Source: Croceicoccus gelatinilyticus (GTDB taxonomy: Bacteria; Pseudomonadota; Alphaproteobacteria; Sphingomonadales; Sphingomonadaceae). From it: a DNA stretch of 64,000 bases. Of this stretch, positions 1-9,203 are shown one piece after another. Made by a program: the position numbers and the translations under genes. The notes below the pieces were generated by a model. It was not told the DNA's origin, did not search any database, and saw only the letters and a program-made list of their open reading frames with translations. The first letter of the stretch is position 1, and every line of letters begins with the position of its first letter. The DNA lies in assembly GCF_018398395.1 (NCBI RefSeq), contig NZ_JAHCBF010000008.1, positions 27,627-91,626 on the forward strand. The letters are read 5' to 3'.

Positions 1-794
1 AGAAAAAGCGCGAGGAGTTTCTCGCCTCGGGCGCCTACCACAAGCTCGCCCGCCTGCGGAACATTCACGAGGGCAAGCGTGCCTTCATCATCGGCAACGG
101 GCCGTCCATCAACAAGCAGGATCTCACCCTGCTGAAGGACGAGGTCACGTTCGTCACCAACTGGTTCGTGAACCACCCGAACTATGACGAGATCGACCCG
201 ACTTATTACGCCGTGTCGTCACACGAGATGTTCGGCGGCTGGTCGCATGTGGATCCCAAGCCCAATCCCGATTGGCTTAGCGTCATGCTCGCCAAGGCGG
301 GCAACTCGCACAAGTTCTTCTCGTTCGCGTTTCGCGAGATGCTGATCAACAACGGCATCTTCTCCAGCGAGGAGTGCGATTTCCTGCTGTTCGACCGGCC
401 CAAGTACCAGGTCGACCAGATCGGCGGGATCAACCTCGATCTCACCCAGCCGATGGATGACGGCTATACCGGCATCGTCACCTTCTGCCTGCCGCTGGCG
501 CATTACATGGGCATCAAGGAAATCTATCTCGTCGGCTGCGACTGCGACTATGGCATTACCAGCCCGGATTCCCCCAAGTCGTATTTCTACGATTACTCGC
601 AGCACAAGACCCGCACGACCAGCCACGAAGGCCTGATGCGTGCGTGGGCCGATGACGGTCCGGTGTTCAAGACCTATGAAATCGTGCGCGATCGTTTTGC
701 GCTCGACGGTATCCGCATCGTCAATGCGACAGAGGGTGGGCGGCTCGAGGTATTCCCCCGTCAGAAGTTCGAAGACGTGGTCGGCGCCAAGTAA
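1..794 (+). CDS. DUF115/MptE-like protein, 5' partial
   Basis: The open frame runs in from the left edge (frame 3) and ends at TAA 792-794, so the true start lies outside the window. The visible protein reads from KKREEFLASG and soon reaches FIIGNGPSINKQDL, the glycine-rich nucleotide-binding-like signature of the DUF115 / 6-hydroxymethylpterin pyrophosphokinase MptE-like family. Relatives with this signature are common in bacterial surface-glycan clusters; their substrate is usually unknown. A GTG at 168 could be taken as a start but would remove this conserved N-terminal motif. It overlaps the next glycosyltransferase gene by 1 nt (TAATG), so they are probably cotranscribed. I infer a glycan-modifying role from context only. 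Confidence 0.7.
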   Translation, partial: KKREEFLASGAYHKLARLRNIHEGKRAFIIGNGPSINKQDLTLLKDEVTFVTNWFVNHPNYDEIDPTYYAVSSHEMFGGWSHVDPKPNPDWLSVMLAKAGNSHKFFSFAFREMLINNGIFSSEECDFLLFDRPKYQVDQIGGINLDLTQPMDDGYTGIVTFCLPLAHYMGIKEIYLVGCDCDYGITSPDSPKSYFYDYSQHKTRTTSHEGLMRAWADDGPVFKTYEIVRDRFALDGIRIVNATEGGRLEVFPRQKFEDVVGAK

Positions 795-1756
795 TGAGCG
801 GCGGGACCGTCCTCTGCTCGGTCGTGAACGACGGGTTCACGCCCGGCTTCGTGGTGATGGAGCGATCGCTTCGCGAAACCAACCCCGATTGGGATTTCCC
901 GATCCGGGTGATTCATTCCAGCCTGAACCCCCTGTCCGAACAATCGATCGCCGTGATCGAGGATCACTGCGACAACGTTGAATTCGTGCTGGCGGACGAC
1001 CGGATGCTCCGACCCATCCACACTTATGCCCGCGAAGTGATCAAGACACCGGAACGCCTGTTCCCGGCTTTCTCGATCCTCGAGGCGTTCCAATGGTCCG
1101 ATGCCGATCAGGTGATCGCGCTCGATTCCGACATGATCATTCTTGGCTCACTCGAACCGCTGCGCCATGCGGTCCGCCCGTTCAATGCATGCCGTGCGCG
1201 CATGACGATCGGCAACGAGCCTGCCGGGTTCTTCAACACGGGCGTGATGGTGCTGAACCGTTCGCTTTTGCAGGGTTTCCACCTCTGGGATATTCCCACG
1301 ATGCTGGGTGGCCGCAAACCGAAGCGCGGGACCGGCAAGGCCGATCAGGCGATCCTCAACATCCTGTTCCGCAACGAATTCGTCGGTTACCTGCCGCAAC
1401 GCTTCAACTACACCAAGCGTTCGCTGCAGTTCGATCTCGAACGTAGCGATATTCAGTTACCTGCCACGACTGACGAGATCCGGGACTTCATGGCAGCGCG
1501 CGATACCCGCGTCTTCCACTTCGTCGGCGAAAAGCCGTGGAACCCGAAGATCAAGTACAGCGAGCTGGAACACGAAGCGGCCGAACAGATCTGGCACGAT
1601 GCCGTCTACCGCTATGGCAAGCCTTCCCTGTTCGCCTTGCTGGAACAGTTGCGCCGCCAGTGGCAAAAACGCCTTGTCGCCGCCGTGCGTCAGTCGCGCG
1701 CGGAAAAGCCGGGCCTGGTCGATGAGGCCAAGCTAAATGTCGGCATGGGAATGTAA
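794..1756 (+). CDS. Glycosyltransferase family 8-like protein
   Basis: A 320-aa soluble glycosyltransferase. After an N-terminal Rossmann-like segment it shows the metal- and nucleotide-sugar-binding DxD motif as DSD at residues 111-113 within ALDSDMIILG. This is followed by GFFNTGVMVLN near residues 150-160, a pattern typical of GT8 (glycogenin/LgtC-like) enzymes. GT8 members transfer hexoses from UDP-sugars with retention. The ATG at 794 overlaps the stop of the upstream DUF115-like gene, so translation is likely coupled. Location beside kps genes suggests assembly or decoration of the capsule repeat unit; donor and acceptor cannot be read from the sequence. Confidence 0.8.
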   Translation: MSGGTVLCSVVNDGFTPGFVVMERSLRETNPDWDFPIRVIHSSLNPLSEQSIAVIEDHCDNVEFVLADDRMLRPIHTYAREVIKTPERLFPAFSILEAFQWSDADQVIALDSDMIILGSLEPLRHAVRPFNACRARMTIGNEPAGFFNTGVMVLNRSLLQGFHLWDIPTMLGGRKPKRGTGKADQAILNILFRNEFVGYLPQRFNYTKRSLQFDLERSDIQLPATTDEIRDFMAARDTRVFHFVGEKPWNPKIKYSELEHEAAEQIWHDAVYRYGKPSLFALLEQLRRQWQKRLVAAVRQSRAEKPGLVDEAKLNVGMGM

Positions 1757-1859
1757 TCGCGACTGGGTAAATCTCTTGGGTCGCGGTCCTTGTAATGTCT
1801 AGGCAATTGGTGTGCCTTCTGTGCTGAATTGCAGATGTCGACGATCCGAGGTGATTTAA

Positions 1860-3272
1860 GTGGTCAATTTTGCGAAGCGTTTTGGCGTAACTGATGCACT
1901 TCTGGCAGCGAGCGATGATCGCCCAACTGCGAGTGAGACGAGTCCCGTATTACCGGCGATGACGGTTGCTGAGGCGGTTTCCTTCATGGTGGCGAAACCT
2001 TGTGGCCGGAAGCTTATCCGCATTGGCCGTGAGGGCGATGGCGGATACTTGGTGCCGGATGATCTCGACGGGATCGAGGCTTGTTTTTCTCCGGGTACGA
2101 ACAACTACAAGTATTTTGAGGACACGCTTGCCCAGGAATACGGCATCCGTTCTTACATGTGCGATTATTCGTCATCCATCGACAAGTTCCATACCCCGCT
2201 GATTCCCGAGATGCAGTTCTTCGAGAAGAAATGGCTCGACCTGGCTGCAGATGACGACAATCTCGACATCAACGAATGGGTTTCCGCGAACAGTTCGGCG
2301 AAATCGGACCTGATGCTTCAGATCGACATCGAAGGGGCGGAATTCCGAAATATCCTTCATGCAAGCGATGAAACGCTGTCACGCTTCCGGATCGTCGTGA
2401 TTGAAATTCATGGCCTGCACTACTTGTCAGATCCCGGGTTTCTGAACCGGGTTTTCGCACCTTTCGTTCGAAAGCTGGAGAGACGCTTTGTTTGCGTACA
2501 CGCCCACCCCAATAACTGCTGCGGGGTAAATGTGCATTCAGGCATGGCAGTGCCCAATGTCATCGAACTAACGTTGTTGCGGAAGGACCGGGTCCTTCCA
2601 TCCGACGAACCGCTGCAGATTCCGCACGATCTGGACATTGTGAATATAGACCGGCGCCCGCCAATCGAACTGAACGGCGTATGGCTGGAGCACGCCGATC
2701 GCGAAGCGAGTGCGGATCATATGCTGATGATGCGATTGAAGTGGTTGGAAGAGCGGGTCACTGATCTGATCGCCGAAAACGCAACGCACAAGCAGACATC
2801 TGCCCTACACGGCTTCATGCTGCAGAACGTGGCGGCCTGCGCCAATCTGGCCATCGGACAGCCCACGACGCAAAGCGGTGAAAGTGACGGCGAGGTCACG
2901 AAAGGTGAATACCGGGGGTGCAGGCAGGGTGGGGCAGGGATTACAACGCCCAAGCAGAAGAACCCATGGTGGGTTGTCGACCTTCAGGAACTCAAGGCGC
3001 TGGAAGGATTGGTGATCTACAATCGGTGTGACGATACGCCGGCAGCTGCACGGGGCCTGCGCGCGCTAGGCTCGATCGATGGTTTGAAGTGGCAGCCCTT
3101 GGGTCGGCACAAGGGCAAGACTGCCTTTGGCGGGTCGCGCGTTTTCAAGGGCAACGGCCCACTGCTCCTCCAGACCGGCGGTAAACTTGCGCGCTACGTC
3201 AAGCTGGTGGGCGAGGGGGACACGCGCCTGGACCTCGAGGACGTTGAAATCTTCGGAGCCGCGCCTGTTTGA
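1860..3272 (+). CDS. FkbM-family methyltransferase fused to a discoidin-like domain
   Basis: A 470-aa protein starting at GTG 1860 with an AGGTGAT ribosome site just upstream. Residues about 50-240 look like an FkbM/Methyltransf_21 SAM-dependent methyltransferase: IGREGDGGYLVPDDL near residues 55-69 and the hallmark IDIEGAE at 155-161. FkbM enzymes usually O-methylate sugar hydroxyls. A linker follows, then residues about 325-465 begin NLAIGQPTTQSG and contain WWVVDLQ and a C-terminal beta-rich segment, as in F5/8 type C (discoidin/CBM32) carbohydrate-binding domains. The fusion suggests a methyltransferase that is targeted to polysaccharide. It lies 103 nt after GT8 and converges on the next gene with a 10-nt gap. 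Confidence 0.78.
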   Translation: MVNFAKRFGVTDALLAASDDRPTASETSPVLPAMTVAEAVSFMVAKPCGRKLIRIGREGDGGYLVPDDLDGIEACFSPGTNNYKYFEDTLAQEYGIRSYMCDYSSSIDKFHTPLIPEMQFFEKKWLDLAADDDNLDINEWVSANSSAKSDLMLQIDIEGAEFRNILHASDETLSRFRIVVIEIHGLHYLSDPGFLNRVFAPFVRKLERRFVCVHAHPNNCCGVNVHSGMAVPNVIELTLLRKDRVLPSDEPLQIPHDLDIVNIDRRPPIELNGVWLEHADREASADHMLMMRLKWLEERVTDLIAENATHKQTSALHGFMLQNVAACANLAIGQPTTQSGESDGEVTKGEYRGCRQGGAGITTPKQKNPWWVVDLQELKALEGLVIYNRCDDTPAAARGLRALGSIDGLKWQPLGRHKGKTAFGGSRVFKGNGPLLLQTGGKLARYVKLVGEGDTRLDLEDVEIFGAAPV

Positions 3273-3282
3273 CCGCTCCGGG

Positions 3283-4350
3283 TCAGCCCGAAAGTTCGGG
3301 CGGGGCCAGCTTTTGTGCCCGCTTCGTAATTCTGATCGAGGACTTGAGATAGGCTTCGTCGCTTCGGAGCGCCTCGATCAGACCTGTCGAATACTTTTCG
3401 CGATTTTCGTAGAATTCTGCATCCTGTTCTGGGGACAGGCATTCGTCCCAGATCATGTCGACATAGTCGCGCCAGTGCGTGATGGCGCGTAGATCGCGCT
3501 GTTCCGAACCCTGTGTTCTTGCCGCAAAACGTGCGTAGACGCTTCCGCCGCCCACGACTTCCTTGCAGCGCCCCATCACCAGCATGGACACGAAATCCCG
3601 CTCAATCGGATAGAGGTGACCTTTCGGTGTCCGGTATACGCGACTGCCCGGTGCACCGGCTTCTGAGCACAGGGACTGCGCAACCGTTTCGTCATCAGAG
3701 AAGAAGAGGGCGGGTTTGCGAACTTCCTTCAGGTATTCTCGATAGGCCGTAAGGGGCACTGTCTTGGCCATGAGCATACGGAACTTGGCGCGCATGCGCG
3801 GCCAATCCTGCTTGGTGTAGGCCCGCAGAATCTCGCGTCCATATGGGACCAGGTCGCCACGTCGAATGTGAATGGCCGTAAATTCGGCGGGGTCTTCTTT
3901 TTCGACGAGGTTCAGCATCCGTTGCCGGATGGGCAGTTCTGCAAACAACCGCGCCGAAGCGTCCAGCACTTGCGTTGCGTCCTCGTCCGGTGTCCGGAAC
4001 GCCAGAAGCGCCCCATTGACGTGGAAGTGCCCCATCCTGAAGGCATCCAGAGACTCGACAACCGGGTTCTTGCCGATCTGGCTGCCGTGCTTCTTCCAAA
4101 GCCGCTGGAACTGCTTGGGTATTGGCCCGTCGGCGACCCTTAGGTCCGGAGATTGCGCATAGAGCTGCGGCAAATCGAAGATGCGGCTGAATTCGTAATG
4201 TTCGGTATCGTCCGCAATGTATTCGGCGCGCGGTTTTGGCCAAATAAACGTGCAGCGTGCATTGAACTTGCGGGCATAACGCCAAGAAAACAGCAGTGCC
4301 TGTAACCGGCTTGTCAATCGGTCGGTACGAAAACTGAAAAGCTCTTCCAC
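3283..4350 (-). CDS. Fucosyltransferase-like GT-B glycosyltransferase
   Basis: About 355 aa. The clearest motif is HIRRGD (residues 161-166 from the start used here), the GDP-fucose-binding signature shared by GT11, NodZ/FUT8 and protein O-fucosyltransferases; LFFSDDE follows about 65 residues later. The longest frame begins with TTG at 4368, but GTG at 4350 is preceded at good distance by GAGGGA, so I prefer it. It precedes nothing downstream on its strand (convergent with the FkbM gene) and follows the sulfotransferase by about 33 nt, so those two form a minus-strand pair. The likely role is adding fucose or a related deoxysugar to the capsule; donor specificity is inferred from the motif only. 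Confidence 0.65.
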   Translation of the reverse strand: MEELFSFRTDRLTSRLQALLFSWRYARKFNARCTFIWPKPRAEYIADDTEHYEFSRIFDLPQLYAQSPDLRVADGPIPKQFQRLWKKHGSQIGKNPVVESLDAFRMGHFHVNGALLAFRTPDEDATQVLDASARLFAELPIRQRMLNLVEKEDPAEFTAIHIRRGDLVPYGREILRAYTKQDWPRMRAKFRMLMAKTVPLTAYREYLKEVRKPALFFSDDETVAQSLCSEAGAPGSRVYRTPKGHLYPIERDFVSMLVMGRCKEVVGGGSVYARFAARTQGSEQRDLRAITHWRDYVDMIWDECLSPEQDAEFYENREKYSTGLIEALRSDEAYLKSSIRITKRAQKLAPPELSG

Positions 4351-4383
4351 TAAAGTTCCCTCAAACAAAGCGGGCCGACGGGG

Positions 4384-5094
4384 TCAGGCGTAATTCAACT
4401 TCTTCATCATTGCATCGCAAGCCTTCTCGATCCGGCTGATCTGATCTGCGCTAAGCGAATCCGTATACGAGCCAGCCTTGCCGCTACGCATCAGTTTACG
4501 GTTGGTCTCTCCCTTACCGCCGGAATGCCGCTTCTTCGCGACGGCAAACGACTGGTTCTCGATTGCTTCGTCGATCGCTTCCTGAGACCGCGAGGCGCCT
4601 AGATAGTCGAGCGTCTTGCGGAGCTCGTCGGCAGGAGAGGATAACAGGTCCTCGTATCGGAGCATAAGGATATCGTTGTCGAGGATGTCGGCCACGGCGA
4701 CAGGCCATGATCGCGTACAGTGCGAATATACACCGCCATCGCATATCGTCCTGGCCATGGCCTCGAACTTGTCGAGGCCAGGTTCAGCGCCGCACGCTTC
4801 GATATACTTGCTCAGGGAAAAATAATGAGCGCCGGACACGGTTACATCGCGTGGATCGCGGACGATACCAACGATTTTGGCATCTTTCGAAATCGAACGG
4901 ATGCGTTGGATTGGATGATGCGATTTAAAAACTTGATAGGGGGACTCTCGGTCCGCCCCTTCACTTGCGACTTCTTTCTGTTTCGGTGCGCCGAAAAAGC
5001 CGACCGAAGGTGCACCGAGGACTTCTGCAACCAAGCGCGTCGCCCACGTGTTTCCGCTTTTCGGATAACCGACGACGACGACATCTTGTTTCAT
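4384..5094 (-). CDS. PAPS-dependent sulfotransferase domain protein
   Basis: A 236-aa cytoplasmic sulfotransferase. The PAPS 5'-phosphosulfate loop is PKSGNTW at residues 11-17, the 3'-phosphate-binding segment is IVRDPRDV around 77-84, and a C-terminal RSGKAGSYTD resembles the RKGxxGDWK cofactor motif. These are the three defining regions of the Sulfotransfer_1 family, which moves sulfate from PAPS to hydroxyls or amines. Within a capsule locus the substrate is most likely a sugar of the polysaccharide or its precursor. It starts the minus-strand pair with the fucosyltransferase-like gene and diverges from kpsC across a 238-nt gap. Confidence 0.82.
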   Translation of the reverse strand: MKQDVVVVGYPKSGNTWATRLVAEVLGAPSVGFFGAPKQKEVASEGADRESPYQVFKSHHPIQRIRSISKDAKIVGIVRDPRDVTVSGAHYFSLSKYIEACGAEPGLDKFEAMARTICDGGVYSHCTRSWPVAVADILDNDILMLRYEDLLSSPADELRKTLDYLGASRSQEAIDEAIENQSFAVAKKRHSGGKGETNRKLMRSGKAGSYTDSLSADQISRIEKACDAMMKKLNYA

Positions 5095-5332
5095 GATAAT
5101 GGCTGATCCGATGGTTGGACACGCGGGCTCTGCAAGGAGATAATTGCGTAAGAATAACGCGATATTTGGCGTATATTTCTGCCCGCTTGCAGCTTGTCTA
5201 TGAAGCTCTCCTTTGGCATCGCGCCGTTTGCCGTGTCAATGGCGCGACCGGCAGGGCAGCGACCTGTGGGAAGGTCTTCAAATTACCGCGCCAAGGATGG
5301 CGTCGGGGATACAAATGCAGGCACGGTAAGGA
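5095..5332. promoter_or_regulatory. Divergent intergenic region, sulfotransferase/kpsC
   Basis: This 238-nt gap separates the divergent sulfotransferase and kpsC genes and must hold promoters for both. A locally AT-rich stretch at about 5141-5181 contains GCGTaagaataACGC and two similar heptad-like blocks ending in ATATTT. No convincing -35/-10 pair could be fixed by eye. A short plus-strand frame crosses it but shows no conserved motif. Confidence 0.35.
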
Positions 5333-7399
5333 ATGGCACAAAGATTACGCTTCTGCTCGAAACGGATCGCGGAAATTCCCTACATCGAGACGTTCATTGC
5401 AGACGCGATCGAGGGCCATCGTGAACCTGTCTGGATCGGCTGGGGTCGCAAACCGTCGGGACAACGCGCTGCAGGTTTAGCCCGGAAAACAGGCGGAACA
5501 GCCCTTTTTCTTGAAGACGGTTTCCTCAGATCATGGGGCGCAGGGCATGCCTATCCACCGGTCTCGATAGTTTCTGACCGCACGGGCATCTATTATGACG
5601 GAACGTGTCCAAGTGATCTGGAAACGCTTTTGCAATCCGAAGCTGACCTGATCGCTCCGTTCGGCGACAAGATAGAGCGCGCGCGCGCGGCCATCGTCGC
5701 AAACCGGCTAAGCAAATACAATCATGCGCCGCCGATGTCTGAGGAGCTCTTGGCCCGCAGCGATGGGCAGCGCGTTCTTGTCGTAGACCAGACGGCAGGC
5801 GATCTCAGTATCAAGCTCGGCTGCGCGAGCGCGCAAACCTTCGCTCTCATGCTCGATAAAGCCAAAGCTGAGAACCCGGACGCGACGATTTACGTCAAGA
5901 CGCATCCCGTCACTGCCGCTGGGGAAAAGGAGGGGCATTTCTCGCCCGCCGATACGGACGAGCGGACGATTCTACTGACCGAACCGGTTTCCCCGATCGA
6001 GTTGCTCGAGGCAATGGACAAGGTTTATGTCGTCACGTCCACGCTCGGCTTCGAGGCGTTAATTTGCGGCAGGCCGGTCACCTGTTTCGGTCTCCCCTGG
6101 TACGCAGGTTGGGGCGTTACCGATGACCGTCTGACGTGCTCTCGCCGAAGCCGGGAGCGCACGGCGAGTGAACTTTTTGCGGCCGCTTATTTCCATTACG
6201 CATCGTATATCGATCCGCAGACCGGCGGTGTTGGCGACATATTTGATGCGATCGACTGGCTGATCAGGCAGCGAGAAACCGAAATGAGGCTGCACGGACC
6301 ACAAGGCGAGAGACCGTTTGCCATGCTCGGCTTGAGGCGCTGGAAGCAGGCCAACCTCACTCCGCTCCTTGGCTTGCGACGTGGAGATGTCATGCCCGTC
6401 GACACGGTCGAGCAGGCCCGGACGGTCGCGGTTCGGGATGACGCTATCGTCTTAACGTGGGGCGTCGACCGCGCCGGCCAGCTTAGGGACGCGTCCGATG
6501 GCGATGAGGTCGAAGTCTGGCAGATGGAAGACGGTTTCGTCCGGTCGCTCGGTCTGGGGTCCGACCTGATCGCGCCCCTGTCCATCGTGCTGGACCGAAA
6601 GGGTCTGTATTTCGATCCCCGATGCATATCCGATCTGGAGGACATCCTGTCGCACGGGGTGTTCGAGCCAGGGGAGCTTGCCGAAGCAGCACGGGTTCGC
6701 GCGGCGATCGTGGACAATGGTCTTACCAAGTACAACGTCGATCAAAGGGCGCGACCGGATTGGGCTACGGGCGGGAAAAAGGTGATCCTCGTTCCGGGGC
6801 AGGTCGAGAATGACGCATCGATACTGTTCGGCACAAGCGAGGTTGCGACCAACCTCGAATTGCTAGCGCGCGCACGTGCCGCGCATCCGGATGGCTTCAT
6901 CGTGTACAAGCCGCATCCTGATGTGCTCGCCCACAACCGCAAGGGAAGGGTGCACGGGGCGGAGGCGCGCAAGTTGGCGGATCACATCGAAACTGAGATT
7001 TCGATCGTTGATTGTATCGAAGCCTGCGATTGCCTGCACACGATGACCTCGCTGAGCGGGTTCGATGCCTTGCTGCGCGGAAAACGTGTCGTGACGTACG
7101 GCCAGCCGTTCTACGCAGGCTGGGGTCTGACGACCGACATGGCGCAAAATGGCGGCGCGCTATTGCGCCGGACACGCCGCCTAGCTCTCGACGAACTCGT
7201 CGCAGGGACGTTGCTGCGCTACCCCATTTACTGGGATCCCGACTTGCGGGGCTACACGACCTGCATCGCTACGATCGAACGCATTGTAAGGGATCGCGCG
7301 CGCCTCGAAGCGCAGGGCGCCTTGGCCTCGTTGAAGCCGGGCTATTTGCGAAGACAGTTCCGGAAGCTGCGCATACTTATCAGCGCCGCGCAGCGTTGA
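5333..7399 (+). CDS. kpsC: Capsule Kdo-linker transferase KpsC
   Basis: 688 aa, close to the usual KpsC length of about 675. The protein is an internal duplication: each half has an EDGF.RS motif (LEDGFLRSWG near residue 62; MEDGFVRSLG near 402) and a KTHP/KPHP-type segment (KTHPV and YKPHPD), as in the paired retaining beta-Kdo transferase modules of KpsC. With KpsS it builds the poly-Kdo linker on a phosphatidylglycerol anchor at the inner face of the inner membrane before ABC export. An in-frame stop lies two codons upstream, so ATG 5333 is the first possible start; the preceding GGTAAGGA is poorly spaced. It converges on kpsD. Confidence 0.93.
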   Translation: MAQRLRFCSKRIAEIPYIETFIADAIEGHREPVWIGWGRKPSGQRAAGLARKTGGTALFLEDGFLRSWGAGHAYPPVSIVSDRTGIYYDGTCPSDLETLLQSEADLIAPFGDKIERARAAIVANRLSKYNHAPPMSEELLARSDGQRVLVVDQTAGDLSIKLGCASAQTFALMLDKAKAENPDATIYVKTHPVTAAGEKEGHFSPADTDERTILLTEPVSPIELLEAMDKVYVVTSTLGFEALICGRPVTCFGLPWYAGWGVTDDRLTCSRRSRERTASELFAAAYFHYASYIDPQTGGVGDIFDAIDWLIRQRETEMRLHGPQGERPFAMLGLRRWKQANLTPLLGLRRGDVMPVDTVEQARTVAVRDDAIVLTWGVDRAGQLRDASDGDEVEVWQMEDGFVRSLGLGSDLIAPLSIVLDRKGLYFDPRCISDLEDILSHGVFEPGELAEAARVRAAIVDNGLTKYNVDQRARPDWATGGKKVILVPGQVENDASILFGTSEVATNLELLARARAAHPDGFIVYKPHPDVLAHNRKGRVHGAEARKLADHIETEISIVDCIEACDCLHTMTSLSGFDALLRGKRVVTYGQPFYAGWGLTTDMAQNGGALLRRTRRLALDELVAGTLLRYPIYWDPDLRGYTTCIATIERIVRDRARLEAQGALASLKPGYLRRQFRKLRILISAAQR

Positions 7400-7411
7400 G
7401 GCGCCGGCCCG

Positions 7412-9199
7412 TCAGAAACGGAGCACGACGCCTGCGCTGACCGCGATCTGGTAGAGGATCTGGGTAATTTCCTTGAAGATCTGGCGATTGGCGGAGTTGA
7501 CGCGCGGCATGACAAGGATCTCGTCACCTTCTTCAAGCGGAGCCTTGTGCGTGCCGAAATCGAGCATGTTCGAATTGTCGTCACCTTCGGCAAAGCTGCC
7601 ATCCTGACGGACTACGATAATGCGGTTCTTGTCGGCATTCGGCGCAAAGCCGCCGGAGAGGGCTGCGTAGTCGTCGATCGCCATGTCGGGGTTGAAGGCC
7701 ACGGCATTGGGGAACTGGACGGCGCCCGAAACTACGACGATACCGTCCTTCGTCGGCACGGTAAGAATATCGCCGTTCTCCAAAACAAGATCGTTGCGGT
7801 CAGAACTGTTCGAGATGACAACCTGACCGCGCGGTTCGATGAGGCGGGCCCGTTCGACCCACTGCAGAATTCGTTCGGCTTCCTGTGAGCGCAGTGCGCT
7901 TTCGTCACGCGTTCCGGAACGTGCGGTAAGCGCCGCTTGCTCAAGCGCATCAAGGGACGTGTTAAGGAGCCGCTGCTGACGCTCTTTCACGCTTTCACGC
8001 GACAAGGAGATATTGGACGGTGCCGAAAGCGGTGTGAACTGAAGCTGCGACAGCACTTCGCCAAGGCGCGCGCCATAGGGCAGCACGTATTCCTGCGGGC
8101 TGTCATGCTCGCCCTCTACCCGCACGGTGATCGTGCCGGGGCGCTTGTCAGCTGTAAAGCTAACCACATCGCCGTCATAGATCTCGATGTTCGGGGCATC
8201 GAGCACCGAATAGTACTCCACGCTCAGCTTTTCGCCTTGGGAGCGGGTGACCCGGACGTTGGTAACGAATGGACGCGGTTTCGCCATGCGGCCGAGTTCG
8301 AGGAGAGAAATCGATTCTCCTTCAAATTCGAAGATGTTCGCATTGTCGGCATTGCCCTGCACTTCGACTGTTGCCCGGCGCGGTTCCACGAAGATCACGT
8401 CACCATCGTTGAACTGCACTTGCGGCATGTTTCCGCGCAGCAGAAAATCGTAAAGGTTCAAGCGGCTTCTGACTTCGCCACCCCGCTTCACGACAATATT
8501 GATGAACGAACCCCGTTCAGGATCAACGCCGCCCGCCATGTCGAGGTAATGAAGCACCGAATCCATGCTTGTCCCGGCATATGCGCCGGGCCGGTTGACG
8601 AAACCGCCTACATAGACGCGTACCGGCTGCGCAGCGTCCAGACGAGCATAGACGAACACGTTGGAGCGGAAAGTGGTGGCAACAGCGCGTTCAACAAGCG
8701 TCTGCAGCGACGAGTTCGTTACACCCAGGACGTTTACCGGACCAACGTTAGGCAGAAAGATGTTGCCGTTTTCGTCGACGGTCAGCACCGACTGGAAAGT
8801 GTAGGCGCCCCACAGACGAATCTGGATCCGGTCTCCCACATTGATCGCGTAGTCGGGATTGAAGGCCGCCGGCGACTGAGCGGCGAATGCGCCGGTAAAC
8901 AGTTGGGCGCCGAAAACGTCGCTTTCTTCGTTCGCGGCATAATCGCGTGCCTGCGCAACGGTGACCCTGACCGTTTCTCCTTCCTGCGAACGCTGGTCGA
9001 CGACAGCTTCGTCTTCATCACCCTCTTCGGCCGAGCCCAAGGCTGCGGCGGCGGGGCCTGCAAGATTTTCCGACTGACTGCTTTCGTCATCGTCGCGCGT
9101 GCTCTGGGCGAAGGTAGGTGTGGCTGACAAAGCTATGGCCAGCAGACAGGCTGCCAATGTTCCCAGAAAAGCCTGGTTGAGCAGACGGTGCAATGACAT
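7412..9199 (-). CDS. kpsD: Capsule outer-membrane export protein KpsD/Wza-like
   Basis: About 595 aa. The N-terminus (RLLNQAFLGT followed by a hydrophobic run ending PTFAQ) is a Sec signal peptide, then an acidic linker. INVGDRIQIRLWG begins the Poly_export domain; several SLBB-type segments follow. A longer frame opens with GTG 9220, but ATG 9199 has AAGGA at ideal spacing and lies just after the kpsE stop (9204-9206), so I chose it. KpsD completes the envelope-spanning channel that receives capsule from KpsE/KpsMT. It is the last gene of the sulfotransferase-like/kpsM/kpsT/kpsE/kpsD minus-strand operon and ends 12 nt from the end of kpsC. Confidence 0.92.
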   Translation of the reverse strand: MSLHRLLNQAFLGTLAACLLAIALSATPTFAQSTRDDDESSQSENLAGPAAAALGSAEEGDEDEAVVDQRSQEGETVRVTVAQARDYAANEESDVFGAQLFTGAFAAQSPAAFNPDYAINVGDRIQIRLWGAYTFQSVLTVDENGNIFLPNVGPVNVLGVTNSSLQTLVERAVATTFRSNVFVYARLDAAQPVRVYVGGFVNRPGAYAGTSMDSVLHYLDMAGGVDPERGSFINIVVKRGGEVRSRLNLYDFLLRGNMPQVQFNDGDVIFVEPRRATVEVQGNADNANIFEFEGESISLLELGRMAKPRPFVTNVRVTRSQGEKLSVEYYSVLDAPNIEIYDGDVVSFTADKRPGTITVRVEGEHDSPQEYVLPYGARLGEVLSQLQFTPLSAPSNISLSRESVKERQQRLLNTSLDALEQAALTARSGTRDESALRSQEAERILQWVERARLIEPRGQVVISNSSDRNDLVLENGDILTVPTKDGIVVVSGAVQFPNAVAFNPDMAIDDYAALSGGFAPNADKNRIIVVRQDGSFAEGDDNSNMLDFGTHKAPLEEGDEILVMPRVNSANRQIFKEITQILYQIAVSAGVVLRF

Positions 9200-9203
9200 C
9201 GGA

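Noticed and set aside
7937..9127. 396-codon plus-strand frame over kpsD
   Set aside because: Shadow of kpsD, which shows signal peptide and Poly_export/SLBB features.
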